NCBI RefSeq assembly: GCF_011398925.1
Contig: NZ_AP022842.1
Location: 1,290,001-1,354,000, forward strand
Length of the DNA stretch: 64,000 nt
Origin: Bacillus sp. KH172YL63
Lineage (GTDB): Bacteria > Bacillota > Bacilli > Bacillales > Bacillaceae_B
Direction of reading: 5' to 3'
Shown here: positions 43,018-52,259 of the stretch, piece after piece
How positions within the stretch are numbered: the first letter of the stretch is position 1
Layout of the letters: each line of letters starts with the position of its first letter
Made by a program: the position numbers and the translations under genes
The notes under the pieces: generated by a model
What the model was told of the DNA's origin: nothing
The model's database searches: none
The model's input: only the letters and a program-made list of their open reading frames with translations

Positions 43018-43086
43018 TCATCCCTTTCTTAAAAGAGCTAAATTGATGATGCCGACGAAACAAACAAATACCAAACTTGCAATCAT
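43018..43086 (-). CDS. 22-residue hydrophobic membrane micropeptide
   Basis: ATG 43086 on the minus strand has an excellent AGGGAGGGATAAGG site immediately upstream and opens 22 codons. The peptide starts MIASLVFVCFVGIINLALL and ends RKG: one membrane helix with a positive C-terminal anchor, one Cys. It ends seven bases beyond the stop of the convergent SDR gene. Bacillus micropeptides of this kind modulate partner membrane proteins (SpoVM and CydX-like cases), but no partner is evident. The quality of the ribosome binding site is the main support. Confidence 0.5.
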   Translation of the reverse strand: MIASLVFVCFVGIINLALLRKG

Positions 43087-43178
43087 TCCTTATCCCTCCC
43101 TATATCTACCAGGATATGCCGGGTAGATTTCGCCGGTTCAGGAAGTATGATAAAAATTTGTAAAGATGATTGGGTTTC

Positions 43179-43238
43179 TATCCGAACCCGGTCCGAGATT
43201 CCCAAGGGGAACAGCGGATCGGGTTCGGATTTTTTATT
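43179..43238. terminator. Terminator, TCCGAAC family
   Basis: ATCCGAACCCG-GTCCG and CGGATCGGGTTCGGAT arms, T6. It stands 165 bases past the SDR gene, upstream of moxR; the 300-base gap (43087-43387) holds nothing else I can name. Confidence 0.85.
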
Positions 43239-43387
43239 ATGAAAGCTCCTAGTGTTGTCCATCTGGAACATAATCGTGATATAAGGGATATTTTAACAAA
43301 GAGTTATGATAGAATAATGTTTAGATAATATTATTTGAATATTACATAAATGATCGTCGTGAAGACTGAATCAGAGGGGGAAAAAGG

Positions 43388-44320
43388 ATGAACCGGTTGA
43401 ATTTGGTCAAGAGAGAAATGAACAAAGTGTTGGTGGGGAAAGACAAAGAAGTGGATTTGCTTCTGATTGCTTTACTTCAGGAAGGACACGTCCTGTTAGA
43501 AAGTGTGCCGGGAACAGGGAAGACCCTGCTTGCTAAAACTTTTTCCCAGTGCATAGACGGGGAGTTCAAAAGGATTCAATTTACCCCGGATGTACTGCCG
43601 AGTGATGTGACGGGCATTCAGTTCTTCAACCCCAAATCGCAGGAGTTCGAGTTAAGGACTGGCCCGGTTGTGACAAACGTGTTGCTCGCAGATGAAATCA
43701 ACCGTGCCACTCCAAGGACCCAGGCAAGCCTGCTGGAAGTCATGGAAGAAAAGCAGATCACAATCGACGGGGAAACCGTCCGGCTTCAGCCTCCCTTTAT
43801 CGTGGTGGCCACACAAAACCCAATCGAGAGCCAGCAGGGAACATTTCCTTTGCCTGCGGCACAATTGGATCGCTTTTTATTGAAAATTCCTTTCGCTTAT
43901 CCAAACTTTGAGGAAGAAAGGATGATTCTAAAAAGATTTAAAATCTCTCAGCCTTTGAATGAGGTTGAAAAGGTCGTTACCCTGGGTGACATTCAGGCGA
44001 TGACAGTAGAGGTGAAACAGGTTCATGTGGATGAAGATGTTGAAGCATATATCCTTCAGATTACGAGGGGAACACGGGAACATGAGTGGATCGAGACAGG
44101 GGCAAGCCCGAGGGCGAGTCTCGCACTCCTGAAAGCTGCACAGGGGAAGGCGTATATTGAAGACCGTGATTTCGTCACACCTCAGGATGTCATAGAAGTT
44201 GCTCCGTACGTATTACAGCACCGGATACAGTTGACAGCAGAAGCTTCTCTCACAAAGACAAATGAAGAAGTGATGAAGCAAATCGTAGAGACGGTCAGTC
44301 TCCCTGTTGAAACGAGGTAG
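43388..44320 (+). CDS. MoxR family AAA+ ATPase
   Basis: 310 residues. Walker A is SVPGTGKT, Walker B is [24 protein letters not shown], and sensor 1 is [24 protein letters not shown]-like (with Gln insertion). A C-terminal lid has the [13 protein letters not shown] motif. MoxR proteins act as chaperone-like ATPases for assembly or activation of partners, usually encoded with a DUF58 protein. Here it is followed after six bases by a DUF58 gene and then a DUF4129 membrane gene, the typical moxR operon. AGAGGGGGAAAAAGG precedes the ATG. Confidence 0.93.
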   Translation: [310 protein letters not shown]

Positions 44321-44326
44321 AGAAAA

Positions 44327-45520
44327 GTGGAATGGAAACGTGAGGTATTGGAAGATCCGAACAATTCATTGAGTGAAATTCTCCTCATTATCGCCTCTGG
44401 TGTATGTTTTATATATCAATCTTATGCTGGGTTGGGCCTCTTTCTTCTTTGTGTTCTCTATTTCAGGGCTCATAATTGGTATCTGGGTAAGGTAGGCAAG
44501 GGAGTATTTGTTGATAACTTGCCAAAACGGGTCAGGCTTCATTGTGATGAGGAAGGATATTGGGAAATAGAGGTCGGAAATCATGGAATCCCGATTTGGG
44601 GTGCTACCTTAAAGTTGTCTTTCAAGGATATTGTCGTCCCGACTGCCCATCCGTATGAATCATATCATGGCAATATGATTGAAGTGTATATCCCCTTTTC
44701 CTTGATGAAGGGGAAAAAGGGATCGGTACGGATTCCGATCAAGGGAAACCGGAGGGGACTGTGTCGATTTACAAAGGTGCAGCTGATCATTCCCCATTTG
44801 TTCGGCAGCGGAAAAGTGATCATGGATCTGCAGGATCAGATTCCATCCGCGATGATGGTCTTTCCTGCCCCGTCCCCTGTGAAATTCCTGCAGGACCAGG
44901 ACTCGAACCGATTCGGGGACGTATCGACACCTAATTCTCTCTTCTTCGACGTATTCCAACCGATGGGAACGAGGGAGTATGTGACAGGCGATCGTTTTCA
45001 GGACATCCATTGGAAAGCTTCTGCCAGGACGGGGCATTTACAGACGAAGATTTATGCCCCATCCATCAAGAAAGAATGGATGATCGCCATCAACCTTTCA
45101 GATCGCTATGCGATAACAGCCCGTTTGGAGTCTATCATCAAGCATGTTTCTTATTTAATGCATGCAGCGGTGGAGCAAAATATTACGTTTTCCCTCGTAC
45201 TGAATGCGAGGAGCCTGGGGGCCACGCCGTTTTATTTCTTACCGCCGGGGACAGGCAGGAAGCATCAGCAAAAAGCCCTTGAACTGTTGGCGACACTTTC
45301 AACAGATGAATTCACCGTCCCTTTTCATATCGTGTTGCAGCATTTACATTTAAGGCAGCTTGCACCATCGGTCTTTATCGTGGCTGGGGTATTGAATTCA
45401 AAGGAAGAAGAACGATTGAGAAAAATGGCGATGAAAGAACCGGATATTTATAGATTGAACTCAGATGAAGAGCAAGGAGTCGTGACGTTATGGAATCAAA
45501 CATTGCCCATTCCTTCTTAA
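44327..45520 (+). CDS. DUF58 domain membrane protein
   Basis: 397 residues. Two membrane helices lie near residues 15-50; the DUF58 core follows at about 200-300, with the diagnostic EYVTGDRFQDIHWKASARTGHLQTK motif. A von Willebrand-like fold is expected and may coordinate metal. It acts with the MoxR ATPase at the membrane; in B. subtilis the pair corresponds to yeaC-yeaD. The GTG start follows GAGGTAGAG. Its last 31 bases overlap the next gene in another frame, showing tight operon packing. Confidence 0.88.
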   Translation: MEWKREVLEDPNNSLSEILLIIASGVCFIYQSYAGLGLFLLCVLYFRAHNWYLGKVGKGVFVDNLPKRVRLHCDEEGYWEIEVGNHGIPIWGATLKLSFKDIVVPTAHPYESYHGNMIEVYIPFSLMKGKKGSVRIPIKGNRRGLCRFTKVQLIIPHLFGSGKVIMDLQDQIPSAMMVFPAPSPVKFLQDQDSNRFGDVSTPNSLFFDVFQPMGTREYVTGDRFQDIHWKASARTGHLQTKIYAPSIKKEWMIAINLSDRYAITARLESIIKHVSYLMHAAVEQNITFSLVLNARSLGATPFYFLPPGTGRKHQQKALELLATLSTDEFTVPFHIVLQHLHLRQLAPSVFIVAGVLNSKEEERLRKMAMKEPDIYRLNSDEEQGVVTLWNQTLPIPS

Positions 45521-46758
45521 CGAAACATCACCAATTATTCATTGTTAAGCTTGGTCTTTTCCTGGGTCTGGATATATTATTTGTACTGCTTGCAGCCACT
45601 TTTTTCTCCCGGAGGGCAGAATTCGAAAGTGGATATGTGCCGCTTTTTGGTCTCGTTTATCTATGTTTGTTTCTTTGTATGATTCTATCCGTGAAATGGG
45701 GGAAGCTGAATTCAATTCTCCTTTACGGCATGTTGTTGGCGATGCTTGCCCTTGGTGTATACGCATTCGCTGTATCGTGGCTGGTCCTGTTAATTGCCTT
45801 GTTATTTATCCATTGGAGGCTCCTCTCTCATTTTCAAAGTGAAGAGGTTCAGATCGATTTGAACAGCGGAGTGGTATTTGCGTTCATCGCTGCATCGGTT
45901 GCTTCACTTGTCACCGGATCGATCAGAGATACAGGGAATGGAATCGTCATTTATTGCCTGCTCTTTCTCTTTATCGCACTGATTGGAGCTGGAACTGCAG
46001 TTCAGAGAATGATGAACAGGCAGAAAGCCGCGACTGGGGGGAGATATCTTCGAAAGACGGCTCTCATCGTCCTCGGTGTGGGGGTGTTAGGTTGGGGACT
46101 AATCTATGCAAGTCCTTTTATCAGAACCGTCTTCTATTGGTTTGTTGAAAAGCTATTCTGGGCCCTCTCATTTTTGGTTGATCCAATTTTTCAAATGCTG
46201 GTGAGTTTGAGGGACTGGTTCATGAGTATCATTTCGGGAGATACTCTGGAAGGCTTCGGTGGGAAGCTGAAACAGCCCGATGTAGAAAATGTCCAGCAAA
46301 ATGCTTTTTATGAAACGGTCTCCATTCCTTGGCTGAAAGAAATCCTGCTCGGACTCTTCCTGCTTGCCGTCATCCTTTATGTGCTGAAAAAAAGAAAGGT
46401 GGAGCTGGAATCGGTCGGGGAGGAACCCTTGGCACCTATTATCTCGCCTATTCATTCTAGAGGAGGGGTAAGGGATCGGGTATCATCTCCCATCGTTTAT
46501 TCAGATGCCACAAATGCCATCCGCACAGCTATGAAAAAACTTGAACGTGAAGCTGACGATGTAAGCATGGGAAGGCAACCTAATGAAACGATCAGGGCTT
46601 GGTTCAGCAGGCTGGGACTTCCTGAAGAAGAGGCTTTACTCAGTCTCTATGAAACAGTCAGATACGGAAATAAAGAACCGGACCAAGATGAAGCGGATTA
46701 TTTCATCAGCAAAATCGCGGAGATCAGCAACGGGCTCAATGCAAAAAAGGAAAGTTAG
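45490..46758 (+). CDS. Membrane protein with C-terminal DUF4129, no transglutaminase domain
   Basis: 422 residues: about seven helices up to residue 280, with a central loop, then a final cytosolic DUF4129-like segment (DATNAIRTAMKKLEREA, PNETIRAWFSRLGLPEEEA, YETVRYG). In most moxR-DUF58 operons the third protein (YebA or TgpA type, 600-750 residues) has an external transglutaminase core with Cys-His-Asp between these parts. I see no such domain here. ATG 45490 has AAGGAG about ten bases upstream and overlaps the DUF58 gene. A hairpin follows at 46771. Confidence 0.78.
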   Translation: MESNIAHSFLTKHHQLFIVKLGLFLGLDILFVLLAATFFSRRAEFESGYVPLFGLVYLCLFLCMILSVKWGKLNSILLYGMLLAMLALGVYAFAVSWLVLLIALLFIHWRLLSHFQSEEVQIDLNSGVVFAFIAASVASLVTGSIRDTGNGIVIYCLLFLFIALIGAGTAVQRMMNRQKAATGGRYLRKTALIVLGVGVLGWGLIYASPFIRTVFYWFVEKLFWALSFLVDPIFQMLVSLRDWFMSIISGDTLEGFGGKLKQPDVENVQQNAFYETVSIPWLKEILLGLFLLAVILYVLKKRKVELESVGEEPLAPIISPIHSRGGVRDRVSSPIVYSDATNAIRTAMKKLEREADDVSMGRQPNETIRAWFSRLGLPEEEALLSLYETVRYGNKEPDQDEADYFISKIAEISNGLNAKKES

Positions 46759-46770
46759 TCAATCGATTAT

Positions 46771-46811
46771 GAGCTGATGCTTTCGGAAACGAATCGCGTC
46801 AGCTTATTTAT
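46771..46811 (+). terminator. Terminator of moxR operon
   Basis: GAGCTGATGC and GCGTCAGCTT arms, then a T-rich TTATTTATATT tail. Confidence 0.7.
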
Positions 46812-46833
46812 ATTTATAGGGATAGGGTATGAT
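46804..46833 (+). promoter_or_regulatory. Possible promoter of the ABC exporter pair
   Basis: TTATTT and TATGAT (46828-46833) with an 18-base spacer, 25 bases before the ATPase start codon. Confidence 0.4.
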
Positions 46834-46858
46834 AAGGAAGTAAAGGGGGACGTCTTTC

Positions 46859-47473
46859 GTGTTGTTTCAACTGAAAAAAGTGCGTTTTAAGGATATCCTC
46901 AATATTGATCAGATGAATATCTCTGAATTCAAAACGACTTGTATAGTCGGTGAGAGCGGTGCAGGTAAATCTACACTTTTGAAATTATTAAACAAAATGA
47001 ATATACCGGATTCCGGAGAGATTACTTATAAAGGAACATCTCTGAAAGGGTTCGATGCTGTTCAATTGAGGAGGAAAGCTGTCATGATTTCTCAGACACC
47101 ACTGTTATTCGGGGAAACGGTCGAGGAGAATCTTCAGAAGGGCCTTGTTTTCTCCAATCAACCCCAAGCGAGCAAACGTGAATTACAAGATATCCTGAAT
47201 ACAGTGAAGTTGGACAAACCGCTGGATGCTCCTGCAGAACCATTGTCTGGAGGTGAGAGGCAGCGGTTATCCCTTGGACGTGTATTGGTCATGAAGCCGG
47301 AAGTCTATCTCCTGGATGAACCGACCTCAGCCCTCGATGAAGAAACTGAAATCGGAGTGATGAAAAATTTCATAGAGAGAGCAAACGCTCATAACGGATC
47401 GGTCATCATGGTAACTCATTCTACAAATGTGGCAGAGCAATACGGTGAAGAGATCATCACGATGACCAAATAA
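46859..47473 (+). CDS. ABC transporter ATP-binding protein, FetA-like
   Basis: 204 residues. Walker A is GESGAGKST, the Q-loop is in MISQTPLLFGETVEENL, the signature is LSGGERQRL, Walker B is VYLLDEPTSALDEE, and the H-loop is VTHSTN. All are intact. The protein is short, lacking C-terminal extensions, as in FetA (YbbL) of the iron-exporter pair. The GTG start has AGGGGGA nine bases upstream. It is followed after 18 bases by its permease. Confidence 0.88.
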   Translation: MLFQLKKVRFKDILNIDQMNISEFKTTCIVGESGAGKSTLLKLLNKMNIPDSGEITYKGTSLKGFDAVQLRRKAVMISQTPLLFGETVEENLQKGLVFSNQPQASKRELQDILNTVKLDKPLDAPAEPLSGGERQRLSLGRVLVMKPEVYLLDEPTSALDEETEIGVMKNFIERANAHNGSVIMVTHSTNVAEQYGEEIITMTK

Positions 47474-47491
47474 ACAGAGGAGGTGGCAAAC

Positions 47492-48274
47492 GTGGAAAAA
47501 GGGATCATCGATATTGAGCTATGGCGGTTCATTGCAGCATATGGATTTGTTCTTCTGCTGTTATTGATTGTGAAGTGGAGGGGGATTTCAAGGGAGAAAC
47601 AGATTATCCTTGCTTCGTTTAGGATGACCGTCCAGTTAATTATCGCTGGATATATCCTTACATATATTTTCGATCATCCGAGTCCCCTTATGACCCTTTT
47701 CATTATCCTGATCATGGAAGCCTTCGCCATCAGGAATATATTCAAACAGGTCAAATATGATATGGACAAAATATTAAAATGGATGGCTTCAATATCTTTA
47801 CTGATCGGGACCCTGCTGAGTTTGTTCTACTTCAATATGGTAGTCATTCATTTCACCCCCTGGTATGAACCAAGGTATTTTATACCGATTGCCGGCATGA
47901 TCGTAGGGAACGCAATGACAGGGATCACGCTTGGGATCAATACACTGCTGGGGGGATTGATCAGTCAAAGGGAGAAAATAGAAGGGGCTTTAATGTTGGG
48001 CGCCACACCAAAGGCAGCTTCTAAAGCCTATGTGGATGATGCCTTTGATGCGGCGATCCTCCCGACACTGAATAATATGATTGGTATGGGGATCATCTTC
48101 CTCCCCGGTATGATGACAGGACAAATTCTTTCAGGGATCAGTCCGCTGGTTGCGATTGAATACCAGATTGCGATTCTGCTCGGGATCATAGGGAGTGTCG
48201 CCATGACTGTGATTTTTTTCATTATATTGGCCAATAAACAATTATTCACAAAAGATGCCCAGCTCAATCTGTAA
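47492..48274 (+). CDS. ABC transporter permease, FetB-like
   Basis: 260 residues with about seven membrane helices. Family features are the R-x-x-x-Q-L motif near residue 50 (SFRMTVQLIIAGY), GMIVGNAMTGITLGINTL, the EGALMLGATPKAASK coupling segment and MGIIFLPGMMTGQIL. The UPF0014/FetB family exports iron or confers metal and peroxide resistance in E. coli; the role in Bacillus is not fixed. I use the GTG at 47492 that follows AGAGGAGGTG by about eight bases, over a GTG at 47483 inside that site. Confidence 0.88.
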   Translation: MEKGIIDIELWRFIAAYGFVLLLLLIVKWRGISREKQIILASFRMTVQLIIAGYILTYIFDHPSPLMTLFIILIMEAFAIRNIFKQVKYDMDKILKWMASISLLIGTLLSLFYFNMVVIHFTPWYEPRYFIPIAGMIVGNAMTGITLGINTLLGGLISQREKIEGALMLGATPKAASKAYVDDAFDAAILPTLNNMIGMGIIFLPGMMTGQILSGISPLVAIEYQIAILLGIIGSVAMTVIFFIILANKQLFTKDAQLNL

Positions 48275-48350
48275 AAGGCGTCGTTCCCCGTTCTAAATCA
48301 TTTCTGCAGACATATGCTAGAGAAAGTAGAGTATAAAGGGGAAGGATTCT

Positions 48351-48614
48351 ATGAAATATGAAACAGAACAGGCGCTCCGTGTAAAAAGTCTGGCCATCGA
48401 TGTCATGGAAGAATTGATGAAAGCAGACAGCAACTACAGTGCACAGGAGCTGAAACAGCTTTCTGAGTTATTTTCAAGGTGCATATGTGATTTAGTGAAT
48501 GTGTACACCAACACGTCTGAAGATCACGAAATGACATTGAAGGGAACGGTCATCAAAGCAAAAATAGGATACAACCTGATGAAATCAAAAAAAGAAACAG
48601 CAGGAAATGCATAG
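48351..48614 (+). CDS. 87-residue helical hypothetical protein
   Basis: Predicted almost fully helical: an acidic N-terminal half (EQALRVKSLAIDVMEELMKA, SAQELKQLSELFSRCICDLVNVY with two Cys) and a basic end (KSKKETAGNA). AAGGGGAAGG lies six bases before the ATG. It follows the FetB-like gene by 76 bases and is ended by its own terminator before ptsH. No family recognised. Confidence 0.65.
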   Translation: MKYETEQALRVKSLAIDVMEELMKADSNYSAQELKQLSELFSRCICDLVNVYTNTSEDHEMTLKGTVIKAKIGYNLMKSKKETAGNA

Positions 48615-48627
48615 AAACATACCGTCC

Positions 48628-48687
48628 GACTCAAATGAGATACCCTTTCAAAGTGGAAAGGGCAGATCTCTTTTGAGTCGATTTTTT
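48628..48687 (+). terminator. Terminator upstream of ptsH
   Basis: GACTCAAA-GAGAT-CCCTTTC and GAAAGGG-AGATCTC-TTTTGAGTC arms form a long hairpin followed by T7. Confidence 0.88.
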
Positions 48688-48906
48688 TATGATTTTACAT
48701 ATTTAGGTTCATAAGAGTGGCAAATTTATGAAATACTAAAAAAATCAAGCTTTACAATTGTGTATCTCTTCATTGCATGCTATTCTTTTTTATTGAACAG
48801 CTTTATAGGAACAATGGATTAATTGCTAGAAACAGTTGACGTTTCCTTCATAATCCATTACTTTTATGAAGCAATCAAAAACAAGATCATTAAGGAGTCG
48901 ATTTAC
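48688..48906 (+). promoter_or_regulatory. ptsH leader with inverted repeat
   Basis: AATGGATTA (48813-48821) and TAATCCATT (48851-48859) enclose an inner AAAC/GTTT pair. I see no T-run and no RAT/GlcT-type antiterminator site, and no ptsG upstream. A TTGACG at 48836-48841 lies in the loop and could instead be a -35 element. Confidence 0.35.
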
Positions 48907-49173
48907 ATGGCACAAAAAACATTTACAGTTACAGCTGAAACAGGAATTCATGCTCGTCCGGCAACTTTACTCGTTCAAACGGCAAGCAAATTCGACAGCG
49001 ATGTACATCTTGAATACAAAGAAAAGAAAGTAAACTTAAAATCAATCATGGGCGTTATGTCTTTAGGTGTTGGTAAAGGTGCAGAAATCACGATCATTAC
49101 TGAAGGCAGTGACGAAGAGGAAGCATTAAACAGCCTGCAAGAAACATTAAACAAAGAAGGTTTAGCTGAGTAA
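48907..49173 (+). CDS. ptsH: Phosphocarrier protein HPr
   Basis: 88 residues, typical size. His15 lies in [13 protein letters not shown] and is phosphorylated by Enzyme I; Ser46 lies in [11 protein letters not shown] and is the HPr kinase site used for carbon catabolite repression with CcpA. The ATG has AAGGAG eight bases upstream. The stop TAA overlaps the ptsI start by one base (TAATG), giving a coupled ptsHI operon. Unlike B. subtilis there is no ptsG in front. Confidence 0.98.
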   Translation: MAQKTFTVTAETGIHARPATLLVQTASKFDSDVHLEYKEKKVNLKSIMGVMSLGVGKGAEITIITEGSDEEEALNSLQETLNKEGLAE

Positions 49174-50894
49174 TGTCTAATCTTCTAAAAGGAATTGCAG
49201 CATCAAATGGTATCGCGATTGCAAAAGCATATCGCTTAGTTGAACCTGACTTGAGCTTTGAGAAGAAAAGCATCGACAATGCTGAACAGGAAGTCTCGCG
49301 TTTCCAGGAAGCCATTGCGACGTCAAAATCAGAGCTTGAAGCAATCCGCGATAAAGCCAGAGTCGATTTAGGGGAAGATAAAGCTCAGATTTTCGAAGCG
49401 CATCTTCTTGTCTTAAGCGACCCGGAATTACTGACACCAATTGAAGACAAAGTGAAATCAGAAAATGTAAACGCTGAATTCGCCCTTAAAGAAACAGCTG
49501 ATATGTTCGTTTCCATGTTTGAATCAATGGATAATGAATACATGAAAGAACGTGCAGCGGATATCCGTGACGTGACGAAACGTGTACTTTCACACCTGTT
49601 GGGCGTGCAGATTGCCAACCCAAGCATGGTAACCGAAGAAGTCATTGTGATCGCGGAAGACTTAACGCCTTCTGATACAGCACAATTGAATCGTGAATTC
49701 GTTAAAGGATTCACAACTGATATCGGTGGAAGAACATCCCACTCAGCGATCATGGCCCGTTCAATGGAGATTCCGGCTGTAGTAGGTACGAAATCCATTA
49801 CTTCATCTGTCGAAAATGGAGATATGATTATTGTTGACGGATTAAATGGAGAAGTACATATTAACCCGACTCCAGAAGTGATCGAAGCGTATAAAAAAGA
49901 ACATGCCCGTTACGAGGAGCAAAAAGCCGAGTGGGCCAAACTCGTGAATGAACCGACGGTATCAAAAGATGGGGAGCACGTTGAACTGGCTGCCAACATC
50001 GGGACGCCAAAGGATCTTGAAGGGGTCATCAATCACGGCGGAGAAGGTGTAGGACTGTACCGTACAGAATTCCTATATATGGGCCGTGACGAGCTTCCTT
50101 CAGAAGAAGAGCAATACGAAGCTTATAAAGCCGTTCTAGAAGGTATGAAAGGGAAGCCTGTAGTGGTTCGTACGCTTGATATTGGCGGAGATAAGGAACT
50201 TCCTTACTTGAATCTGCCTAAAGAAATGAATCCATTCCTGGGTTATCGTGCGATCCGTCTATGCCTGGACGAGCAAGATATCTTCCGTACCCAGCTTAGA
50301 GCGTTATTGAAGGCAAGTCCATTCGGAAATCTTAAAATCATGTTCCCGATGATCTCGAACCTTCAAGAGTTCCGCGAAGCGAAAGCCATCCTTGAAGAAG
50401 AGAAGAAAGCCCTTCTTGAAAATGGTACAAACGTAGCAGATCATATTGAAGTGGGAATCATGGTTGAGATCCCGTCAACTGCTGTCATGGCTGATGTGTT
50501 TGCCAAAGAAGTTGATTTCTTCTCTATCGGTACAAATGACCTCATTCAATATACTATGGCTGCAGACCGCATGAACGAGCGCGTTTCCTACTTATATCAA
50601 CCGTATAATCCAGCCATTTTGCGCCTTGTGAAATTGGTGATTGATGCGGCTCATAAAGAAGGCAAATGGGCAGGTATGTGTGGAGAAATGGCAGGAGATG
50701 AAATTGCAGTGCCAATCCTTCTTGGACTTGGACTGGATGAGTTCTCCATGAGTGCTACCTCCATCCTCCGTGCACGTTCTCAGATCCGTCAGTTGAACCG
50801 TGCTGAGATGAAAGAACTGGCAGAAGAGGCACTCACATTAGACACAAATGATGCTGTCATCGCTGCTGTGAAAAAAGCAACATCAATGGAATAA
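49173..50894 (+). CDS. ptsI: PTS Enzyme I (phosphoenolpyruvate-protein phosphotransferase)
   Basis: 573 residues. The N-terminal HPr-binding helical domain is followed by the swivel domain with the active His in [13 protein letters not shown] (about residue 190). The C-terminal PEP barrel has [61 protein letters not shown] and the catalytic Cys in [11 protein letters not shown]. It transfers phosphate from PEP to HPr in the cytosol and starts all PTS sugar uptake. Full length with every motif intact. Two overlapping hairpins follow. Confidence 0.98.
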   Translation: MSNLLKGIAASNGIAIAKAYRLVEPDLSFEKKSIDNAEQEVSRFQEAIATSKSELEAIRDKARVDLGEDKAQIFEAHLLVLSDPELLTPIEDKVKSENVNAEFALKETADMFVSMFESMDNEYMKERAADIRDVTKRVLSHLLGVQIANPSMVTEEVIVIAEDLTPSDTAQLNREFVKGFTTDIGGRTSHSAIMARSMEIPAVVGTKSITSSVENGDMIIVDGLNGEVHINPTPEVIEAYKKEHARYEEQKAEWAKLVNEPTVSKDGEHVELAANIGTPKDLEGVINHGGEGVGLYRTEFLYMGRDELPSEEEQYEAYKAVLEGMKGKPVVVRTLDIGGDKELPYLNLPKEMNPFLGYRAIRLCLDEQDIFRTQLRALLKASPFGNLKIMFPMISNLQEFREAKAILEEEKKALLENGTNVADHIEVGIMVEIPSTAVMADVFAKEVDFFSIGTNDLIQYTMAADRMNERVSYLYQPYNPAILRLVKLVIDAAHKEGKWAGMCGEMAGDEIAVPILLGLGLDEFSMSATSILRARSQIRQLNRAEMKELAEEALTLDTNDAVIAAVKKATSME

Positions 50895-50901
50895 ATAAAG
50901 G

Positions 50902-51027
50902 TTTAGAAAGAGGAAATGAGGGTATTATATCTTTGAAGAATAAGGCACACCCTTTGGGCCTTTTCATTCTCATTTCCCCCTTTCTAAAGGATTGAAGGAA
51001 CGTCACTTCCTTCAATCCTTTTTTTGT
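50902..51027. terminator. Two overlapping hairpins after ptsI
   Basis: TTTAGAAAG-GGAAATGAG pairs with CTCATTTCC-CTTTCTAAA (50902-50988). AAAGGATTGAAGGAA pairs with TTCCTTCAATCCTTT (50986-51022), followed by T7. The second serves both ptsI and the converging acetyltransferase. The two share bases, so only one can form fully at a time. Confidence 0.8.
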
Positions 51028-51702
51028 TCATTCACTCCAGGGCTTGAATGGATTGCGCCATTCCATCAGCACGCCGTAATCACATGATTCTTCATCTTTC
51101 AAATACCCTTTGATTGCCTTTAAAGGCGTTCGCCCGGTTTGCAGTAAAAAGGTAATGACTGGATCTTTATATGATCCTTTGGTCAACTCCTTCACATAGT
51201 CCTCTATTTCATACAAATGGGCGACCTTGTGGTAACTTGGGATGCGGCCGCCGCCAAGCAGCCTGTCAAGATCCAGATGTACGACGATTTCAAACATGGC
51301 GTCCATCAGTACTTTCCCGAGCTTGTACCCCCTGTAGGATGGATCGATGCAAAGGTCCACCACATACAAGGTGTTTCCATCCTCGGCATGGTTACTGATG
51401 AAGCCGCTGTCGGTCATTTCTTCCCATGTGTGTACAGGGTGATCGGGATTGAAGGAGACGATGAGCCCGGTCATGCTGCCGACAATCTTTCCGTCGATTT
51501 CCACGCACAGAGAGCCGAGTGGGAAATGTTTTATATGAGAGGTGAGCTGATCTTTACCCCACCATAAGTCAGCAGGAAAAGGAGGGGGAAATGCCCTCTT
51601 CTGGATGTTGATCAGCGCATCGAAATCAGCTTCTCTATAATTTCTGATTACTGCTTTATGTATCTGATTCTTTCTGAAAACATACTGTTCTTTCATATAC
51701 AT
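51028..51702 (-). CDS. ykwB: GNAT family N-acetyltransferase (YkwB-like)
   Basis: 224 residues. The GNAT core includes IRNYREADFDALINIQKRAF, an acetyl-CoA binding segment LYVVDLCIDPSYRGYKLGKVLMDAM (R-x-x-G-x-G/K type reading RGYKLGK) and a long variable C-terminus. The substrate is unknown. Location after ptsI matches ykwB of B. subtilis; splAB is absent. The ATG at 51702 has only a weak upstream GCGGGG; an in-frame ATG two codons later is an alternative start. Confidence 0.82.
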   Translation of the reverse strand: MYMKEQYVFRKNQIHKAVIRNYREADFDALINIQKRAFPPPFPADLWWGKDQLTSHIKHFPLGSLCVEIDGKIVGSMTGLIVSFNPDHPVHTWEEMTDSGFISNHAEDGNTLYVVDLCIDPSYRGYKLGKVLMDAMFEIVVHLDLDRLLGGGRIPSYHKVAHLYEIEDYVKELTKGSYKDPVITFLLQTGRTPLKAIKGYLKDEESCDYGVLMEWRNPFKPWSE

Positions 51703-51960
51703 GATCAGAACCCCGCTTCTCAGAATTTACTTGTTTATTATACTTTATGAAAGCGCTTTTTTAAAGAGTTTTACTGAAATAACTTTTTATCTGTAGATTA
51801 GGTGCTTTTCGCATTGGTTGATGTTATTAATAGAGGTTAATGTGAGCATCTTCTGTAAATTGAGATTGTGGAGTGAAAATTACCATAGCAATGAATCACT
51901 ACTATTCTGAAGATGAACCAGCAATTTATTGAGTGGATTTTTGGTTTTTTATCTTCGATG

Positions 51961-52136
51961 GTTGATTGGAGCGGAAGATGCTCGACTCCTGCGGGAACTG
52001 ATGGACAGGTGAGACCCCGCAGGACGAAGTCCGAGGAGGCTCACCGCCAGCCCCGCGGAAAGCGAGCATCTGTAGCGGAAATCAACCGCATCTCGCTTGT
52101 CTATAAGCCACAATGTTTACGAAACAGTCTTAGGTT
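51961..52136. repeat. Bacillaceae intergenic repeat with extensive internal pairing
   Basis: A roughly 176-base GC-rich element in AT-rich surroundings. Arms pair inwards: GTTGATT with AAATCAAC, AGATGCTCG (51977-51985) with CGAGCATCT (52063-52071), TGCGGG with CCCGC, and GGTGAG with CTCACC. The tail TATAAGCCACAATGTTTACG recurs at 35.6 kb. It resembles a repeat I know from many Bacillus genomes that is often mis-called as a short Arg-rich protein. It encodes no transposase. Confidence 0.8.
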
Positions 52137-52259
52137 ATTTACATAATGTAATGAGGAAATCCCGATAAAAAAGGATGAAGGTGAAGGAAGAAAAAATTCC
52201 TGAAGAAAAAATTTAAAAGAGTGGTTTAGCATTTTTAAATACGGGTATCATATAACTAA

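Noticed and set aside
48688..48906. GlcT/RAT antiterminator in the ptsH leader
   Set aside because: No terminator with T-run overlaps the inverted repeat and no RAT-like sequence was seen; ptsG is absent upstream.
51913..52146. 77-codon Arg-rich frame through the Bacillus repeat
   Set aside because: The sequence is explained by nested inverted repeats; such frames are common false proteins in this repeat and there is no ribosome binding site.
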